A stretch of 64,000 bases of DNA from Mesorhizobium sp. 65-26 (GCA_001899205.1 MKVL01000012.1:124001-188000), one strand, 5' to 3'; numbered from the stretch's first letter, positions 1-11,455 are shown. The notes: generated by a model not told the origin, from the sequence alone. Numbers and translations: made by a program.

Positions 1-60
1 CCACCGCTGCGAATTGTCGAACTCAGACTTGCCTATGCGACAAGGCCCGACCGAGCGGCC

Positions 61-1188
61 ATGATCGCAAACATGCAACCGCTTCCCAACACCAAATCGA
101 TTGTGTCTCAGCTTGGCGAATCGGCATGGCTTGCGCTGGTGATCGAGGACGGCGGCGACTGGCTACTGAACGAGCTTGCGCGCTGGCAGACATCCGATCC
201 CTATAATGCATCGTTGGCTGCGACCGCGATTGCGAAGGCACTGGCTGATCTCGACGATGAAGCAAAGTTCAACCTGGCCAAGCGAGCGGAAGACGCGGGC
301 GCCACGTCACTGGCGCTTCAGTTGTTGGCTCTCAAGGATAATCTCACGGACTTTGTGTCCTACCTCGACCGACTTTCCGCTGCTCCTCGGCCACCAGGAG
401 GTTCCAACCAAAAGGCCTGGCGAGAGCAAACGATCCGTGAAGCGCTGTATGAGGAAAATTTTCGTCCCTCCTTCGACATTTCAGCACAGCCTGAGGAGGT
501 GCAGGCGCTGGATCGAAAGACCGCTTGGGGAAAAGCGGGATGGGGTGAAGCTTGGCGGGCGATCGGGCACTTGGTGAAATATTCGCCCGTACCCGAAATA
601 CTGATGACGTCGATGTACCTGAGTGGCGACCGGCGGGTCGGCACCGTGGTTGCCGCAGAGCTCAATGCACAGATTTCAGCGAAGCGGCTGGATCCAATAG
701 ATGACCCCGATGCCTTGGTTGCCTCCATGGCTTACCGGCTCGACGATACTTTCGGGCGCCGTGGCCGTGATGGCGTTCTCGGGCGCTTTGGCGTTTCCGA
801 AATGCAGGGTGAAACTGCAGAGGAATTCGTCGACCGAGCTTTGGCGCGACTGGCGCTCGCACCCTTCGTGGAGGGTAAGGTGGCCGGACCGCCTCCGCGC
901 CCTGGGGGGCTTACGACATCATTTCCCTGGGAAAAGTGGGTTGATCTGGCGCGCGCGCTGAAGGGAGGCAAGGCAATCTCTCCGGAGGATCGCCTTGCGG
1001 CCGCGGATATCCTCATCTCAGCCGGTCGCCCAGCGGATGCCTTGACTCTGTTGAAAACTGCCAGCGACTGGAAAACCGCGTTGTTGAGGACCCATGCACT
1101 GGCGCGCGCGCTGGATCGCCGTTGCGCTGGTCTCCTGGGTCGTGCGATGCCGTTCTCGCAACCGCTCTATCGCTTCGAGCCGCGTTGA
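61..1188 (+). CDS. Hypothetical protein, 375 aa, unrecognised
   Basis: I do not recognise a family. The protein is soluble with no signal peptide or membrane segment. It is rich in Ala, Leu and amphipathic helices; residues about 40-110 and 310-360 read like helical-repeat (TPR-like) stretches, for example AADILISAGRPADALTLL. The C-terminus ends in an unusual basic/aromatic tail (PFSQPLYRFEPR). No good ribosome site precedes the ATG; a second ATG lies four codons in. Base use is less GC-biased than in the TCA genes downstream, with many A/T-ending codons, so it may be an accessory gene. It is followed by the VOC gene on the same strand with a 43-bp gap. The reading frame is convincing by length, but the function is unknown. 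Confidence 0.6.
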   Translation: MIANMQPLPNTKSIVSQLGESAWLALVIEDGGDWLLNELARWQTSDPYNASLAATAIAKALADLDDEAKFNLAKRAEDAGATSLALQLLALKDNLTDFVSYLDRLSAAPRPPGGSNQKAWREQTIREALYEENFRPSFDISAQPEEVQALDRKTAWGKAGWGEAWRAIGHLVKYSPVPEILMTSMYLSGDRRVGTVVAAELNAQISAKRLDPIDDPDALVASMAYRLDDTFGRRGRDGVLGRFGVSEMQGETAEEFVDRALARLALAPFVEGKVAGPPPRPGGLTTSFPWEKWVDLARALKGGKAISPEDRLAAADILISAGRPADALTLLKTASDWKTALLRTHALARALDRRCAGLLGRAMPFSQPLYRFEPR

Positions 1189-1231
1189 GACATTTCCCCA
1201 GAGGCAGGCATGATCCAAAGGAGATGCTCTT

Positions 1232-1672
1232 GTGAAGAAGCGGACGAAGACACCCTGGATGAAGGCGGATGATTTCGGCCGTTCCCTGCCGCGCGGGCTG
1301 GGCGTCAACCTGCTGGTTTCCGATATGGCGGCGATGGAAGCGTTCTGCAGCGAGGTGCTGGGCGCCAGGACCGTCTACGCCGACGAGGATTTCGCCGCGG
1401 TGGAACTGCTGGGTTCGGTGTTCATGCTGCATGCCGACCATAGTTATCTCGACAATCCGATGAGCGGCGTCATCGCCGGCGCCGACACGCGCGGCGCTGG
1501 CGTCGAGTTGCGCCTCTACGGCGCCGATCCCGATGCCGTCGAGGAACGGGCGCGCCGGTCCGGGCACATCGTGCTTGCCGGCTCCATCGATAAGCCGCAC
1601 GGCCTGCGCGAATGCCATGTCGTCGGACCGGACGGCTACGTGTTCGTGCCGAGCGCGGCGCTGGCGGGATGA
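1232..1672 (+). CDS. VOC (glyoxalase/bleomycin-resistance fold) family protein
   Basis: A 146-residue protein of the vicinal-oxygen-chelate superfamily. It shows the usual beta-alpha-beta pattern: an N-terminal LGVNLLVSDM strand, a helix holding FCSEVLGA, then strands around VELLGSVFMLHAD, and a C-terminal half ending in ECHVVGPDGYVFVP. These proteins are small metal-dependent lyases, dioxygenases or binding proteins; the substrate cannot be read here. The start is a GTG preceded by an AAAGGAG ribosome site 8 bases upstream, which supports this start. It stands alone between the unknown 375-aa gene and the Omp19-like lipoprotein. Confidence 0.75.
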   Translation: MKKRTKTPWMKADDFGRSLPRGLGVNLLVSDMAAMEAFCSEVLGARTVYADEDFAAVELLGSVFMLHADHSYLDNPMSGVIAGADTRGAGVELRLYGADPDAVEERARRSGHIVLAGSIDKPHGLRECHVVGPDGYVFVPSAALAG

Positions 1673-1806
1673 TTGCGATAAATTTGCAACAAATCTCGCC
1701 GCAAACCGTATTTTAACCATATCGGGTTGAAATTTTGCCACCTTGTCCTTTTTGGTGGGGCGAGATTGCGCGGACGGCGGATGGGCCCGCTCCGACGGAG
1801 GTTGGA

Positions 1807-2346
1807 ATGAAGTTTTCGAAAGGCGGCCTGCTGGCCGTGTCCCTGGCCGCCATGGTCGCGAGCGGTTGCACGACCTCTCGGTTCTCGTCGATGGATAACC
1901 AGCAGCCGGCGCCGCTCGCGCCGGCACCGTCCGGCACGGTGACGCAGAACCAATTGCCGCCGCCGGCTTCGCCCGGCACCACGGATCCCTCGCAGTTCCC
2001 CAGCGCGCCGCAGAACACGCAGGTCGCGTCCCTGCCGCCGGACGGTTCGGCTCCCGCCGGCGCCGCCGACCTTACCGCGGCCAGCGTTGCCGGCGTCTGG
2101 AACGTCAATGTTTCGGGCCAGAGCTGCAAGGTGGCGACACCGCAGACCAAGTTCGGCGCCGGCTATCGCGCCGGTCCGCTGCATTGCCCGGCCCCGATCG
2201 ACGGCATCAAGTCGTGGAACGTGTCCGGCAAGCAGCTCACGCTCTATGACGACAATGGCGGCACGCTCGCGCGCCTCTATTCCTCGGGCGGGTCGAAATT
2301 CGACGGCCAGACTTCCAATGGCCAGCCCATCTCGCTTACAAGGTAG
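1807..2346 (+). CDS. omp19: Omp19-like outer-membrane lipoprotein, protease-inhibitor (Inh) domain
   Basis: A 179-residue lipoprotein. The signal peptide MKFSKGGLLAVSLAAMVASG ends at a lipobox (VASGC) with Cys21 as the predicted lipidated residue. A Pro/Gln-rich linker (about 30-90) leads to a C-terminal beta-barrel domain (about 92-179) with the AGVWNV opening and two Cys (QSCKV, LHCPAP). This matches the AprI/Inh metalloprotease-inhibitor fold of Brucella Omp19, which is about the same length. The ATG at 1807 is chosen because a CGGAGGT ribosome site lies just upstream; the frame opens earlier, at 1735, but without a signal peptide. In Brucella, omp19 also lies close to mdh and sucC, in line with this neighbourhood. 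Inhibitor activity is inferred from the family. Confidence 0.85.
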   Translation: MKFSKGGLLAVSLAAMVASGCTTSRFSSMDNQQPAPLAPAPSGTVTQNQLPPPASPGTTDPSQFPSAPQNTQVASLPPDGSAPAGAADLTAASVAGVWNVNVSGQSCKVATPQTKFGAGYRAGPLHCPAPIDGIKSWNVSGKQLTLYDDNGGTLARLYSSGGSKFDGQTSNGQPISLTR

Positions 2347-2398
2347 AGCGAACCGCCTCTCGGGTGGCTTGGCGCGATGGAGTGCCGAGCCCTTTCAG

Positions 2399-2452
2399 GC
2401 ATTTGTTTTTACGCAATTCCGGATGAACCGCCTTTTCCGGAATAGCTCCAGA
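2399..2452. repeat. Rhizobial palindromic intergenic repeat, copy 1
   Basis: The core ATTCCGG (2416-2422) pairs with CCGGAAT (2437-2443) around a 14-nt loop, within the flanking TTTTTACGCAATTCC and GGAATAGCTCCAG. The same core (GCAATTCC ... CCGGAATTGC) recurs at 44994-45035. From memory this resembles a short palindromic element scattered through rhizobial intergenic DNA. It lies between omp19 and zapE. Confidence 0.55.
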
Positions 2453-2464
2453 ACGACGTGACCG

Positions 2465-3667
2465 ATGCATCTGCGTGACGGACTTCAGACCCATGCGACC
2501 GTCCGGCAGCGCTATGACCATCTGGTCGAGACCGGCGCGATAGCGCGCGATGCGGAGCAGGAACGCATTGCCGCCGCGCTCGACCGGCTGACTGACGAGA
2601 TCTCGGCCAAGCGCCTGGCGCAGAAATCCAGCGCCCTGGGCTGGCTGTTCGCGCGCAAGAAGCAGCCTCAGGAAACGGTCAAGGGCCTCTACATCCATGG
2701 CGGTGTCGGCCGCGGCAAGACCATGCTCATGGACATGTTCTTCGAGCTCTTGCCCGTCAGGCGCAAGCGCCGCGCGCATTTCAACGATTTCATGGCCGAC
2801 GTGCAGGATCGCATCCAGAAGCACCGGCAGGCGCGCAAGGATGGCACCGTCAAGGAGGACGATCCGATCCCGCCGGTGGCGCGGGCGCTGGCCGAGCAGG
2901 CCTGGGTGCTGTGCTTCGACGAATTCTCCGTCACCGACATCGCCGACGCGATGATCCTGTCCAGGCTGTTCTCGGCGCTGTTCGCCAATGGCGTCGTGCT
3001 GGTCGCCACCTCCAACGTCGCGCCGCGCGACCTCTATCGCGACGGCCTGAACCGCCAGCTCTTCCTGCCTTTCATCAGCCTGCTGGAGCGTAACGCCGAG
3101 GTGATGACGCTCGACAGCGACAAGGATTACCGGCTGGAGAAGCTCGGCAGCATGCCGGTCTACGTCACGCCCGCCGACGCGGCCGCCGATGCCGCCCTCG
3201 ATGCGGCCTGGGCGGCGATGACGCGCGGCGCGCCGACGGCCGAGACGACGCTGACGGTGAAGGGCCGGCGCGTGGTCGTGCCACGCGCGGCGGGCGCCGC
3301 GGCGCGCTTTTCCTTCGCGGACCTGTGCGAAAAGCCGCTCGGGGCGCGCGACTACCTGGCCATCGTCGACCGCTTCCCCACCATCTTCATCGACCAGGTG
3401 CCGGTGCTCGGCGAAGGCAAGCGCAACGAGGCCAAGCGCTTCATCCTGCTGGTCGATACGCTCTACGACCATCACGCGCGGCTGGTGATGAGCGCAGCGG
3501 CGCAGCCGTCGCAACTCTACACGGCGACGCGCGGCGTCGAGGTCTTCGAATTCGAGCGCACGGCATCGCGGTTGATCGAAATGCAAAGCCGCGACTGGCT
3601 GGACGACTGGGCGCAGCGGCAGACGGAGCGGCCGCCAGCCGGGGAAGCGCGGCAGGCGCAGGCATAG
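2465..3667 (+). CDS. zapE: Cell division protein ZapE (AFG1-like ATPase)
   Basis: A 400-residue P-loop ATPase of the AFG1/LACE1/ZapE family. Walker A is GGVGRGKT at 79-86, and the family motif FFELLP follows. Walker B is LCFDEF at 149-154, then the FSVTDIADAMIL sensor region. In E. coli ZapE associates with the Z-ring late in division; the mitochondrial homologue handles inner-membrane proteins. There is no signal peptide. The N-terminal LQTHATVRQRYDHLVETGAI is typical of alphaproteobacterial members. The ATG is used directly at the frame start. It sits upstream of mdh on the same strand, separated by 431 bp, so it is probably a separate transcription unit. Length is normal for the family. 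Confidence 0.93.
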   Translation: MHLRDGLQTHATVRQRYDHLVETGAIARDAEQERIAAALDRLTDEISAKRLAQKSSALGWLFARKKQPQETVKGLYIHGGVGRGKTMLMDMFFELLPVRRKRRAHFNDFMADVQDRIQKHRQARKDGTVKEDDPIPPVARALAEQAWVLCFDEFSVTDIADAMILSRLFSALFANGVVLVATSNVAPRDLYRDGLNRQLFLPFISLLERNAEVMTLDSDKDYRLEKLGSMPVYVTPADAAADAALDAAWAAMTRGAPTAETTLTVKGRRVVVPRAAGAAARFSFADLCEKPLGARDYLAIVDRFPTIFIDQVPVLGEGKRNEAKRFILLVDTLYDHHARLVMSAAAQPSQLYTATRGVEVFEFERTASRLIEMQSRDWLDDWAQRQTERPPAGEARQAQA

Positions 3668-5067
<1,400 letters not shown>

Positions 5068-5112
5068 TCCAAAGACCCCGATCCCCAAGACCCTGATCCG
5101 GAGACACAAGCC

Positions 5113-6306
<1,194 letters not shown>

Positions 6307-6313
6307 TACGGCT

Positions 6314-6547
6314 GTGGAACACGACGCCACGCAAAGCCTGCTCGGGTACATAGTCGCATGGTTGCCGTTGGCGGTTTTCGTGGTCATCTGGGCCTGGGGT
6401 CTCGTGACATTGAAACAATATGTGCGGGCCCGGCAATTTGCCGGTCATGACAATGCGGCCGCTGTTCGTGAGCTCGTCGAGACAAATCGAGAGATTGTAG
6501 CCGTACTGCGTGACCTGAAATCGGAACTGCAAAGGCGGAACCCGTAG
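6314..6547 (+). CDS. Small membrane protein, 77 aa
   Basis: A 77-residue protein with one strong transmembrane segment (about residues 10-33, [22 protein letters not shown]) followed by a charged amphipathic helix ([25 protein letters not shown]) that could form a coiled coil in the cytoplasm. It starts at GTG, 7 bp after the sucC stop, and is followed 1 bp later by the cupin gene. It is therefore tightly embedded in the suc operon. The family is not recognised. The tight spacing and plausible topology support a real gene. Confidence 0.6.
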   Translation: MEHDATQSLLGYIVAWLPLAVFVVIWAWGLVTLKQYVRARQFAGHDNAAAVRELVETNREIVAVLRDLKSELQRRNP

Positions 6548-6548
6548 G

Positions 6549-6920
6549 ATGCCTCCTCGCAAGATAAACCTGGTCGAGGCTGCGGATCGTACGATCACCA
6601 AGGTCTTCGATCCGCACATCGCCGGCGATATCAACGACAGCCAGGCCAAGGTCGCAAAGTTCGGCGAGACTTTCGACTGGCATGCGCATGAGCATGAGGA
6701 CGAGGCTTTCCTCGTGCTGCGCGGGCGCATCGCCATCGATTTCCGCGACGGGCCGGTCGAGCTGGGCGAAGGCGATTTCATCGTCGTGCCGCGCGGCGTC
6801 GAGCATCGGCCGCGCTCGCTGACCTCGGAGCCCGTGGTGCTGATGTTCGAGCCGTCGACGACCTTGAACACCGGCAATGCCAAGAGTGGCTACACCGTCA
6901 CCGATCTGAAGCGGCTCTGA
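6549..6920 (+). CDS. Cupin domain protein
   Basis: A 123-residue single-domain cupin. Motif 1 is present as WHAHEHEDEAFLVLRGRIAIDF (about 38-59), with His and Glu metal ligands, and motif 2 as GDFIVVPRGVEHRPRS (about 75-90). Small cupins of this kind bind a metal and act as isomerases, dioxygenases or sensors; the substrate is not evident. It lies between the 77-aa membrane protein and the DUF1579-type gene with 1-3 bp gaps, inside the sucC-sucD interval. Confidence 0.85.
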   Translation: MPPRKINLVEAADRTITKVFDPHIAGDINDSQAKVAKFGETFDWHAHEHEDEAFLVLRGRIAIDFRDGPVELGEGDFIVVPRGVEHRPRSLTSEPVVLMFEPSTTLNTGNAKSGYTVTDLKRL

Positions 6921-6923
6921 CCG

Positions 6924-7421
6924 ATGAGCGCGGCGTCCTTCTCCTCCCTTTCGGCCGATCACCAGCGCCTGCAGGCGCTGGTCGGCACGTGGCGTGGCGA
7001 GGAGGAGATCGCGGCGACGCAGTGGGCCGACGAAGGCAACGCGACGTCCGAAGTGATGGCAGAGGCTGAGTTCGGCGGCCTGTTCGTGGTGCAGCGCTAC
7101 AGGCAGCGCCGCGACGGCACCGTCTCCTTCGGCTCGCACAATGTGTTCGGCTTCGACCAGCAGAACAAGGTCGTCACCATGCACCAGTTCGATTCCATGG
7201 GCTTCGTGCCGGCCTTGCCGGCCACGGGGGCATGGAACGGCGCCGAACTGGTCCTGGAGCGGTCGTCGCCGCGCGGCTCGGCGCGCGTGACGTATGTTTT
7301 CGACGGTGCCGATGCCTACCGCATGCGACTGCATTTCAAACCCGCCGGCGGCGATCGCTGGCAAGACATGGTGAGCGGCGTCTACCGGCGCATCTCGCCT
7401 TCCTCGATCAACGGTTTTTAG
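6924..7421 (+). CDS. DUF1579-type lipocalin-like protein
   Basis: A 165-residue soluble protein. The start HQRLQALVGTWRGEE and later segments (FGGLFVVQRYRQRRDG, ATGAWNGAELVLERSS, WQDMVSGVYRRI) follow the beta-barrel pattern of DUF1579/heme-binding-like proteins, where a GTW-type motif opens the barrel. The function of the family is not established. The ATG at 6924 lies 3 bp after the cupin stop, and sucD follows after 12 bp. Its conserved position between sucC and sucD suggests cotranscription rather than a direct part in the ligase. Confidence 0.7.
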   Translation: MSAASFSSLSADHQRLQALVGTWRGEEEIAATQWADEGNATSEVMAEAEFGGLFVVQRYRQRRDGTVSFGSHNVFGFDQQNKVVTMHQFDSMGFVPALPATGAWNGAELVLERSSPRGSARVTYVFDGADAYRMRLHFKPAGGDRWQDMVSGVYRRISPSSINGF

Positions 7422-7433
7422 AAAAGGGCTCCC

Positions 7434-8336
7434 ATGTCCATTCTCGTCGACAAGAACACCAAGGTGCTGGTTCAGGGCCTGACCGGCAAGACCGGCACGT
7501 TCCATACCGAGCAGGCGCTGGCCTATCACGGCACCAAGATGGTGGGCGGCATCCATCCCAAGAAAGGCGGCGAGACCTGGACCGGTTCCAAGGGCGAGAC
7601 GCTGCCGATCTTCGCCAGCGTTGCCGAGGGCAGGTACAAGACCGGCGCCAACGCCTCTGTCATCTACGTGCCGCCGGCGGGCGCCGCCGAGGCCATCATC
7701 GAGGCCATCGAGGCCGAGATCCCGCTGATCGTCTGCATCACCGAAGGCATTCCGGTCACTGACATGGTCAAGGTCAAGGCACGGCTCGATCGTTCGAAGT
7801 CGCGGCTCATCGGGCCGAATTGCCCGGGCGTGCTGACCCCCGACGAGTGCAAGATCGGCATCATGCCCGGCAACATCTTCCGCAAGGGCTCGGTGGGCGT
7901 TGTTTCGCGCTCGGGAACGCTTACCTATGAGGCGGTGTTCCAGACCACCAATGTCGGCCTTGGCCAGACCACGGCGGTCGGCATCGGCGGCGATCCGGTC
8001 AAGGGCACGGAGTTCATTGACGTGCTCGAGATGTTCCTGGCCGACGACGAGACCAAGTCGATCATCATGATCGGCGAGATCGGCGGTTCGGCCGAGGAAG
8101 ACGCCGCGCAGTTCCTCAAGGACGAGGCCAAGCGCGGCCGCAAGAAGCCGATGGCGGGCTTCATCGCCGGGCGCACGGCGCCGGCCGGCCGCACCATGGG
8201 CCATGCGGGCGCGGTGATTTCCGGCGGCAAGGGCGGCGCGGAAGACAAGATCGCGGCCATGGAATCGGCCGGCATCAAGGTTTCGCCGTCGCCGGCGCGA
8301 CTGGGCACGACGCTGGTCGAGGCGATCAAGAGTTAA
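7434..8336 (+). CDS. sucD: Succinyl-CoA ligase (ADP-forming), alpha subunit
   Basis: A 300-residue CoA-binding subunit. The N-terminal [21 protein letters not shown] is typical. The CoA-binding Rossmann domain carries [12 protein letters not shown] and [12 protein letters not shown], and CIPG-type strand sequence [12 protein letters not shown] follows. The phosphorylated active-site histidine is H257 in [10 protein letters not shown]. Length is normal. It forms the enzyme with SucC, encoded 1.1 kb upstream. The gap to sucA (131 bp) holds a palindromic repeat, so expression of sucAB may be partly separate. Confidence 0.97.
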   Translation: MSILVDKNTKVLVQGLTGKTGTFHTEQALAYHGTKMVGGIHPKKGGETWTGSKGETLPIFASVAEGRYKTGANASVIYVPPAGAAEAIIEAIEAEIPLIVCITEGIPVTDMVKVKARLDRSKSRLIGPNCPGVLTPDECKIGIMPGNIFRKGSVGVVSRSGTLTYEAVFQTTNVGLGQTTAVGIGGDPVKGTEFIDVLEMFLADDETKSIIMIGEIGGSAEEDAAQFLKDEAKRGRKKPMAGFIAGRTAPAGRTMGHAGAVISGGKGGAEDKIAAMESAGIKVSPSPARLGTTLVEAIKS

Positions 8337-8344
8337 GGCAGTAG

Positions 8345-8430
8345 GGAATAGTGAGTAGTAGTGAGTAGCGAATAGGGAAAGAGTAGCGGCGCGATCTGGA
8401 AAAGATCCTATTCGCTACTCGCTATTTGCT
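8345..8430. repeat. Inverted repeat built from AGTAGCGAATAG-type units
   Basis: GTGAGTAGCGAATAGG (8361-8376) is mirrored by CCTATTCGCTACTCGC (8407-8422) with one mismatch in 16 and a 30-nt loop. Both arms extend outward with further degenerate copies of the same 7-8-nt unit (AATAGTGAGTAG at 8347, GCTATTTGC at 8421). It fills the sucD-sucA gap and could form a strong RNA hairpin. Short units of this kind are, from memory, frequent in rhizobial intergenic DNA. Confidence 0.75.
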
Positions 8431-8467
8431 CCTAAAAAGGAGACGGAGCGGGCGCTCCGCTGATAAA

Positions 8468-11455
8468 ATGGCAAGACAAGATCAAGCCAACGACCAATTC
8501 TCGCTCACCTCGTTCCTGTATGGCGGCAACGCGGACTATATCGACGCGCTTTATGCCGCCTATGAGGACGATCCCAATTCGGTCGATCCCGAATGGCAGG
8601 ATTTCTTCGCGGCGCTGAAGGACGATGCCGGCGACGTGCGCAGGAACGCCACAGGCGCCTCCTGGGCGAAGCCCTCCTGGCCGCTGCAGGCCAATGGCGA
8701 ACTGGTGTCGGCGCTCGACGGCAATTGGGGCCTGGTCGAGAAGCACGTCGAAAAGAAGGTGAAGGAGAAGGCGGTCGTCAACGGCACCGTGCTTTCCGAC
8801 GCCGACGTGCACCAGGCGACGCGCGATTCCGTGCGCGCCATCATGATGATCCGCGCCTACCGCATGCGCGGCCACCTGCACGCCAATCTCGATCCGCTGG
8901 GCATCGCCAAGCCGCTCGAGGACTATAACGAGCTGTCGCCGGCGAATTACGGCTTCACCGAAGCCGACTACGACCGGCCGATCTTCCTCGACAACGTGCT
9001 GGGGCTGGAATTCGGCACCATCCGGCAGATGCTGGAAATCCTCACCCGCACCTATTGCTCGACGCTCGGCGTCGAGTTCATGCACATCTCCGACCCCGAG
9101 GAGAAGGCCTGGATCCAGGAGCGCATCGAGGGCGCCGACAAGGAGATCACCTTCACCGCCACCGGCAAGAAGGCGATCCTGCAGAAGCTGGTCGAGGCGG
9201 AAGGCTTCGAGCAGTTCATCGACGTCAAGTACAAGGGCACCAAGCGCTTCGGCCTCGACGGCGGCGAGGCGCTGATCCCGGCGCTGGAGCAGATCGTCAA
9301 GCGCGGCGGCCAGCTCGGCCTGGTGGAGATCGTGCTCGGCATGGCCCATCGCGGCCGTCTCAACGTGCTCTCCCAGGTGATGGCCAAGCCGCACCGTGCC
9401 ATCTTCCACGAATTCAAGGGCGGTTCCTACGCGCCCGACGAGGTCGAGGGCTCGGGCGACGTCAAGTACCATCTCGGCGCCTCGTCGGACCGCGAGTTCG
9501 ACGGCAACAAGGTGCACCTGTCGCTGACCGCCAACCCCTCGCACCTGGAAATCGTCGACCCGGTGGTGATGGGCAAGGCGCGCGCCAAGCAGGACTACCT
9601 GTTCGGCCGCGGCCGCGCCGAAATCGTGCCACTGGAGGAACGCGCCAAGGTGCTGCCGCTGCTGCTGCACGGCGACGCCGCTTTCGCCGGCCAGGGCGTG
9701 ATCGCCGAAATTCTCGGCCTGTCGGGCCTGCGCGGCCATCGCGTCGCCGGCACGCTGCACTTCATCATCAACAACCAGATCGGCTTCACCACCAATCCAC
9801 GCTTCTCGCGTTCGTCGCCCTATCCGTCCGACGTCGCCAAGATGATCGAGGCGCCGATCTTCCACGTCAATGGCGACGACCCGGAAGCGGTGGTCCACGC
9901 CGCCAAGGTGGCGATGGAATTCCGCATGAAGTTCCACAAGCCGGTGGTGGTGGACATGTTCTGCTACCGCCGCTTCGGCCACAATGAGGGTGACGAGCCG
10001 GCCTTCACGCAGCCGATCATGTATCGCAACATCCGCGGCCACAAGACCACGGTGCAGATCTACGGCGACAGGCTGATCGCCGAAGGCCACATCACCCAGG
10101 CCGAGCTCGACAAGATGAAGGCCGACTGGCGCGCCCATCTGGAGCAGGAATGGGAGGTCGGCCAGCACTACAAGCCCAACAAGGCCGACTGGCTGGACGG
10201 CGCGTGGTCGGGCCTGCGCACCGCCGACAATCAGGACGAACAGCGGCGCGGCAAGACCGCCGTGCCGGTGAAGACGCTGAAGGAAATCGGCAAGAAGCTG
10301 ACCGAAGTGCCGAAGGGCTTCGAGGCGCACAAGACGATCGTGCGCTTCCTGGAGAACCGCCGCCAGGCGATCGAATCGGGCGAAGGCATCGACTGGTCGA
10401 CCGCCGAGGCGCTGGCCTTCGGCGCGATCCTGCTCGACGGCAATCCGATCCGGCTGTCCGGCCAGGACTCCGAGCGCGGCACCTTCTCGCAGCGTCATTC
10501 CGTGCTCTACGACCAGCGCGACGAGAACCGCTACATCCCGCTCAACAACCTGTCGCCGGCGCAGGCCGGCTACGAGGTCATCAACTCGATGCTGTCGGAA
10601 GAGGCGGTGCTGGGCTTCGAATATGGCTACAGCCTCGCCGAGCCCAAGGCGCTGACCCTGTGGGAAGCCCAGTTCGGCGACTTCGCCAACGGCGCCCAGG
10701 TGGTGTTCGACCAGTTCATCTCGTCGGGCGAGCGCAAGTGGCTGCGCATGTCGGGCCTCGTCTGCCTCCTGCCGCATGGCTATGAGGGCCAGGGGCCTGA
10801 GCACTCCTCCGCCAGGCTGGAGCGCTTCCTGCAGCTCTGCGCCGAGGACAACATGCAGGTCGCCAATTGCACGACGCCGGCCAACTATTTCCACATCCTG
10901 CGCCGGCAGCTGAAGCGCGACTTCCGCAAGCCGCTGATCCTGATGACGCCGAAGTCGCTGCTGCGCCACAAGCGGGCGGTGTCGACGCTGTCGGAAATCT
11001 CGGGCGAAAGCACCTTCCACCGGCTGCTGTGGGACGACGCGCAATACCTGTCCGACCAGCCGATCAAGCTGGTCAAGGATTCGAAGATCCGCCGCGTCGT
11101 GCTGTGCTCGGGCAAGGTCTATTACGACCTCTACGAGGAGCGCGAGAAGCGCGGCATCAACGATATCTACCTGCTGCGCGTCGAGCAGCTCTACCCGTTC
11201 CCGGCCAAGGCCCTGATCACCGAGCTGTCGCGTTTCCGCAACGCGCAGATGGTGTGGTGCCAGGAGGAGCCCAAGAACATGGGCGCCTGGTCGTTCATCG
11301 ACCCCTATCTGGAATGGGTGCTGGCGCATATCGACGCCAAGCATCAGCGGGTGCGCTACACCGGCCGTCCGGCCGCCGCTTCGCCGGCGACGGGCCTGAT
11401 GTCCAAGCACCTTGCCCAGCTCGCCGCCCTGCTCGAAGACGCGCTTGGCGAATAA
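8468..11455 (+). CDS. sucA: 2-Oxoglutarate dehydrogenase E1 component
   Basis: A 995-residue thiamine-diphosphate-dependent E1 subunit that decarboxylates 2-oxoglutarate and passes the succinyl group to the E2 lipoyl arm. The N-terminal E2-binding region contains FLYGGNADYIDALY; the dehydrogenase core has MAHRGRLNVL, the TPP/Mg motif GDAAFAGQG (about residue 402), HFIINNQIGFTTNP, and the C-terminal transketolase-like part with LPHGYEGQGPEHSSAR. The frame opens at a TTG 42 bp earlier, but the ATG at 8468 gives the family N-terminus MARQDQANDQFS. An AAAGGAGA ribosome-like site lies at about 8436-8442, unusually far from this ATG. sucB follows after 39 bp. Confidence 0.97.
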   Translation: MARQDQANDQFSLTSFLYGGNADYIDALYAAYEDDPNSVDPEWQDFFAALKDDAGDVRRNATGASWAKPSWPLQANGELVSALDGNWGLVEKHVEKKVKEKAVVNGTVLSDADVHQATRDSVRAIMMIRAYRMRGHLHANLDPLGIAKPLEDYNELSPANYGFTEADYDRPIFLDNVLGLEFGTIRQMLEILTRTYCSTLGVEFMHISDPEEKAWIQERIEGADKEITFTATGKKAILQKLVEAEGFEQFIDVKYKGTKRFGLDGGEALIPALEQIVKRGGQLGLVEIVLGMAHRGRLNVLSQVMAKPHRAIFHEFKGGSYAPDEVEGSGDVKYHLGASSDREFDGNKVHLSLTANPSHLEIVDPVVMGKARAKQDYLFGRGRAEIVPLEERAKVLPLLLHGDAAFAGQGVIAEILGLSGLRGHRVAGTLHFIINNQIGFTTNPRFSRSSPYPSDVAKMIEAPIFHVNGDDPEAVVHAAKVAMEFRMKFHKPVVVDMFCYRRFGHNEGDEPAFTQPIMYRNIRGHKTTVQIYGDRLIAEGHITQAELDKMKADWRAHLEQEWEVGQHYKPNKADWLDGAWSGLRTADNQDEQRRGKTAVPVKTLKEIGKKLTEVPKGFEAHKTIVRFLENRRQAIESGEGIDWSTAEALAFGAILLDGNPIRLSGQDSERGTFSQRHSVLYDQRDENRYIPLNNLSPAQAGYEVINSMLSEEAVLGFEYGYSLAEPKALTLWEAQFGDFANGAQVVFDQFISSGERKWLRMSGLVCLLPHGYEGQGPEHSSARLERFLQLCAEDNMQVANCTTPANYFHILRRQLKRDFRKPLILMTPKSLLRHKRAVSTLSEISGESTFHRLLWDDAQYLSDQPIKLVKDSKIRRVVLCSGKVYYDLYEEREKRGINDIYLLRVEQLYPFPAKALITELSRFRNAQMVWCQEEPKNMGAWSFIDPYLEWVLAHIDAKHQRVRYTGRPAAASPATGLMSKHLAQLAALLEDALGE

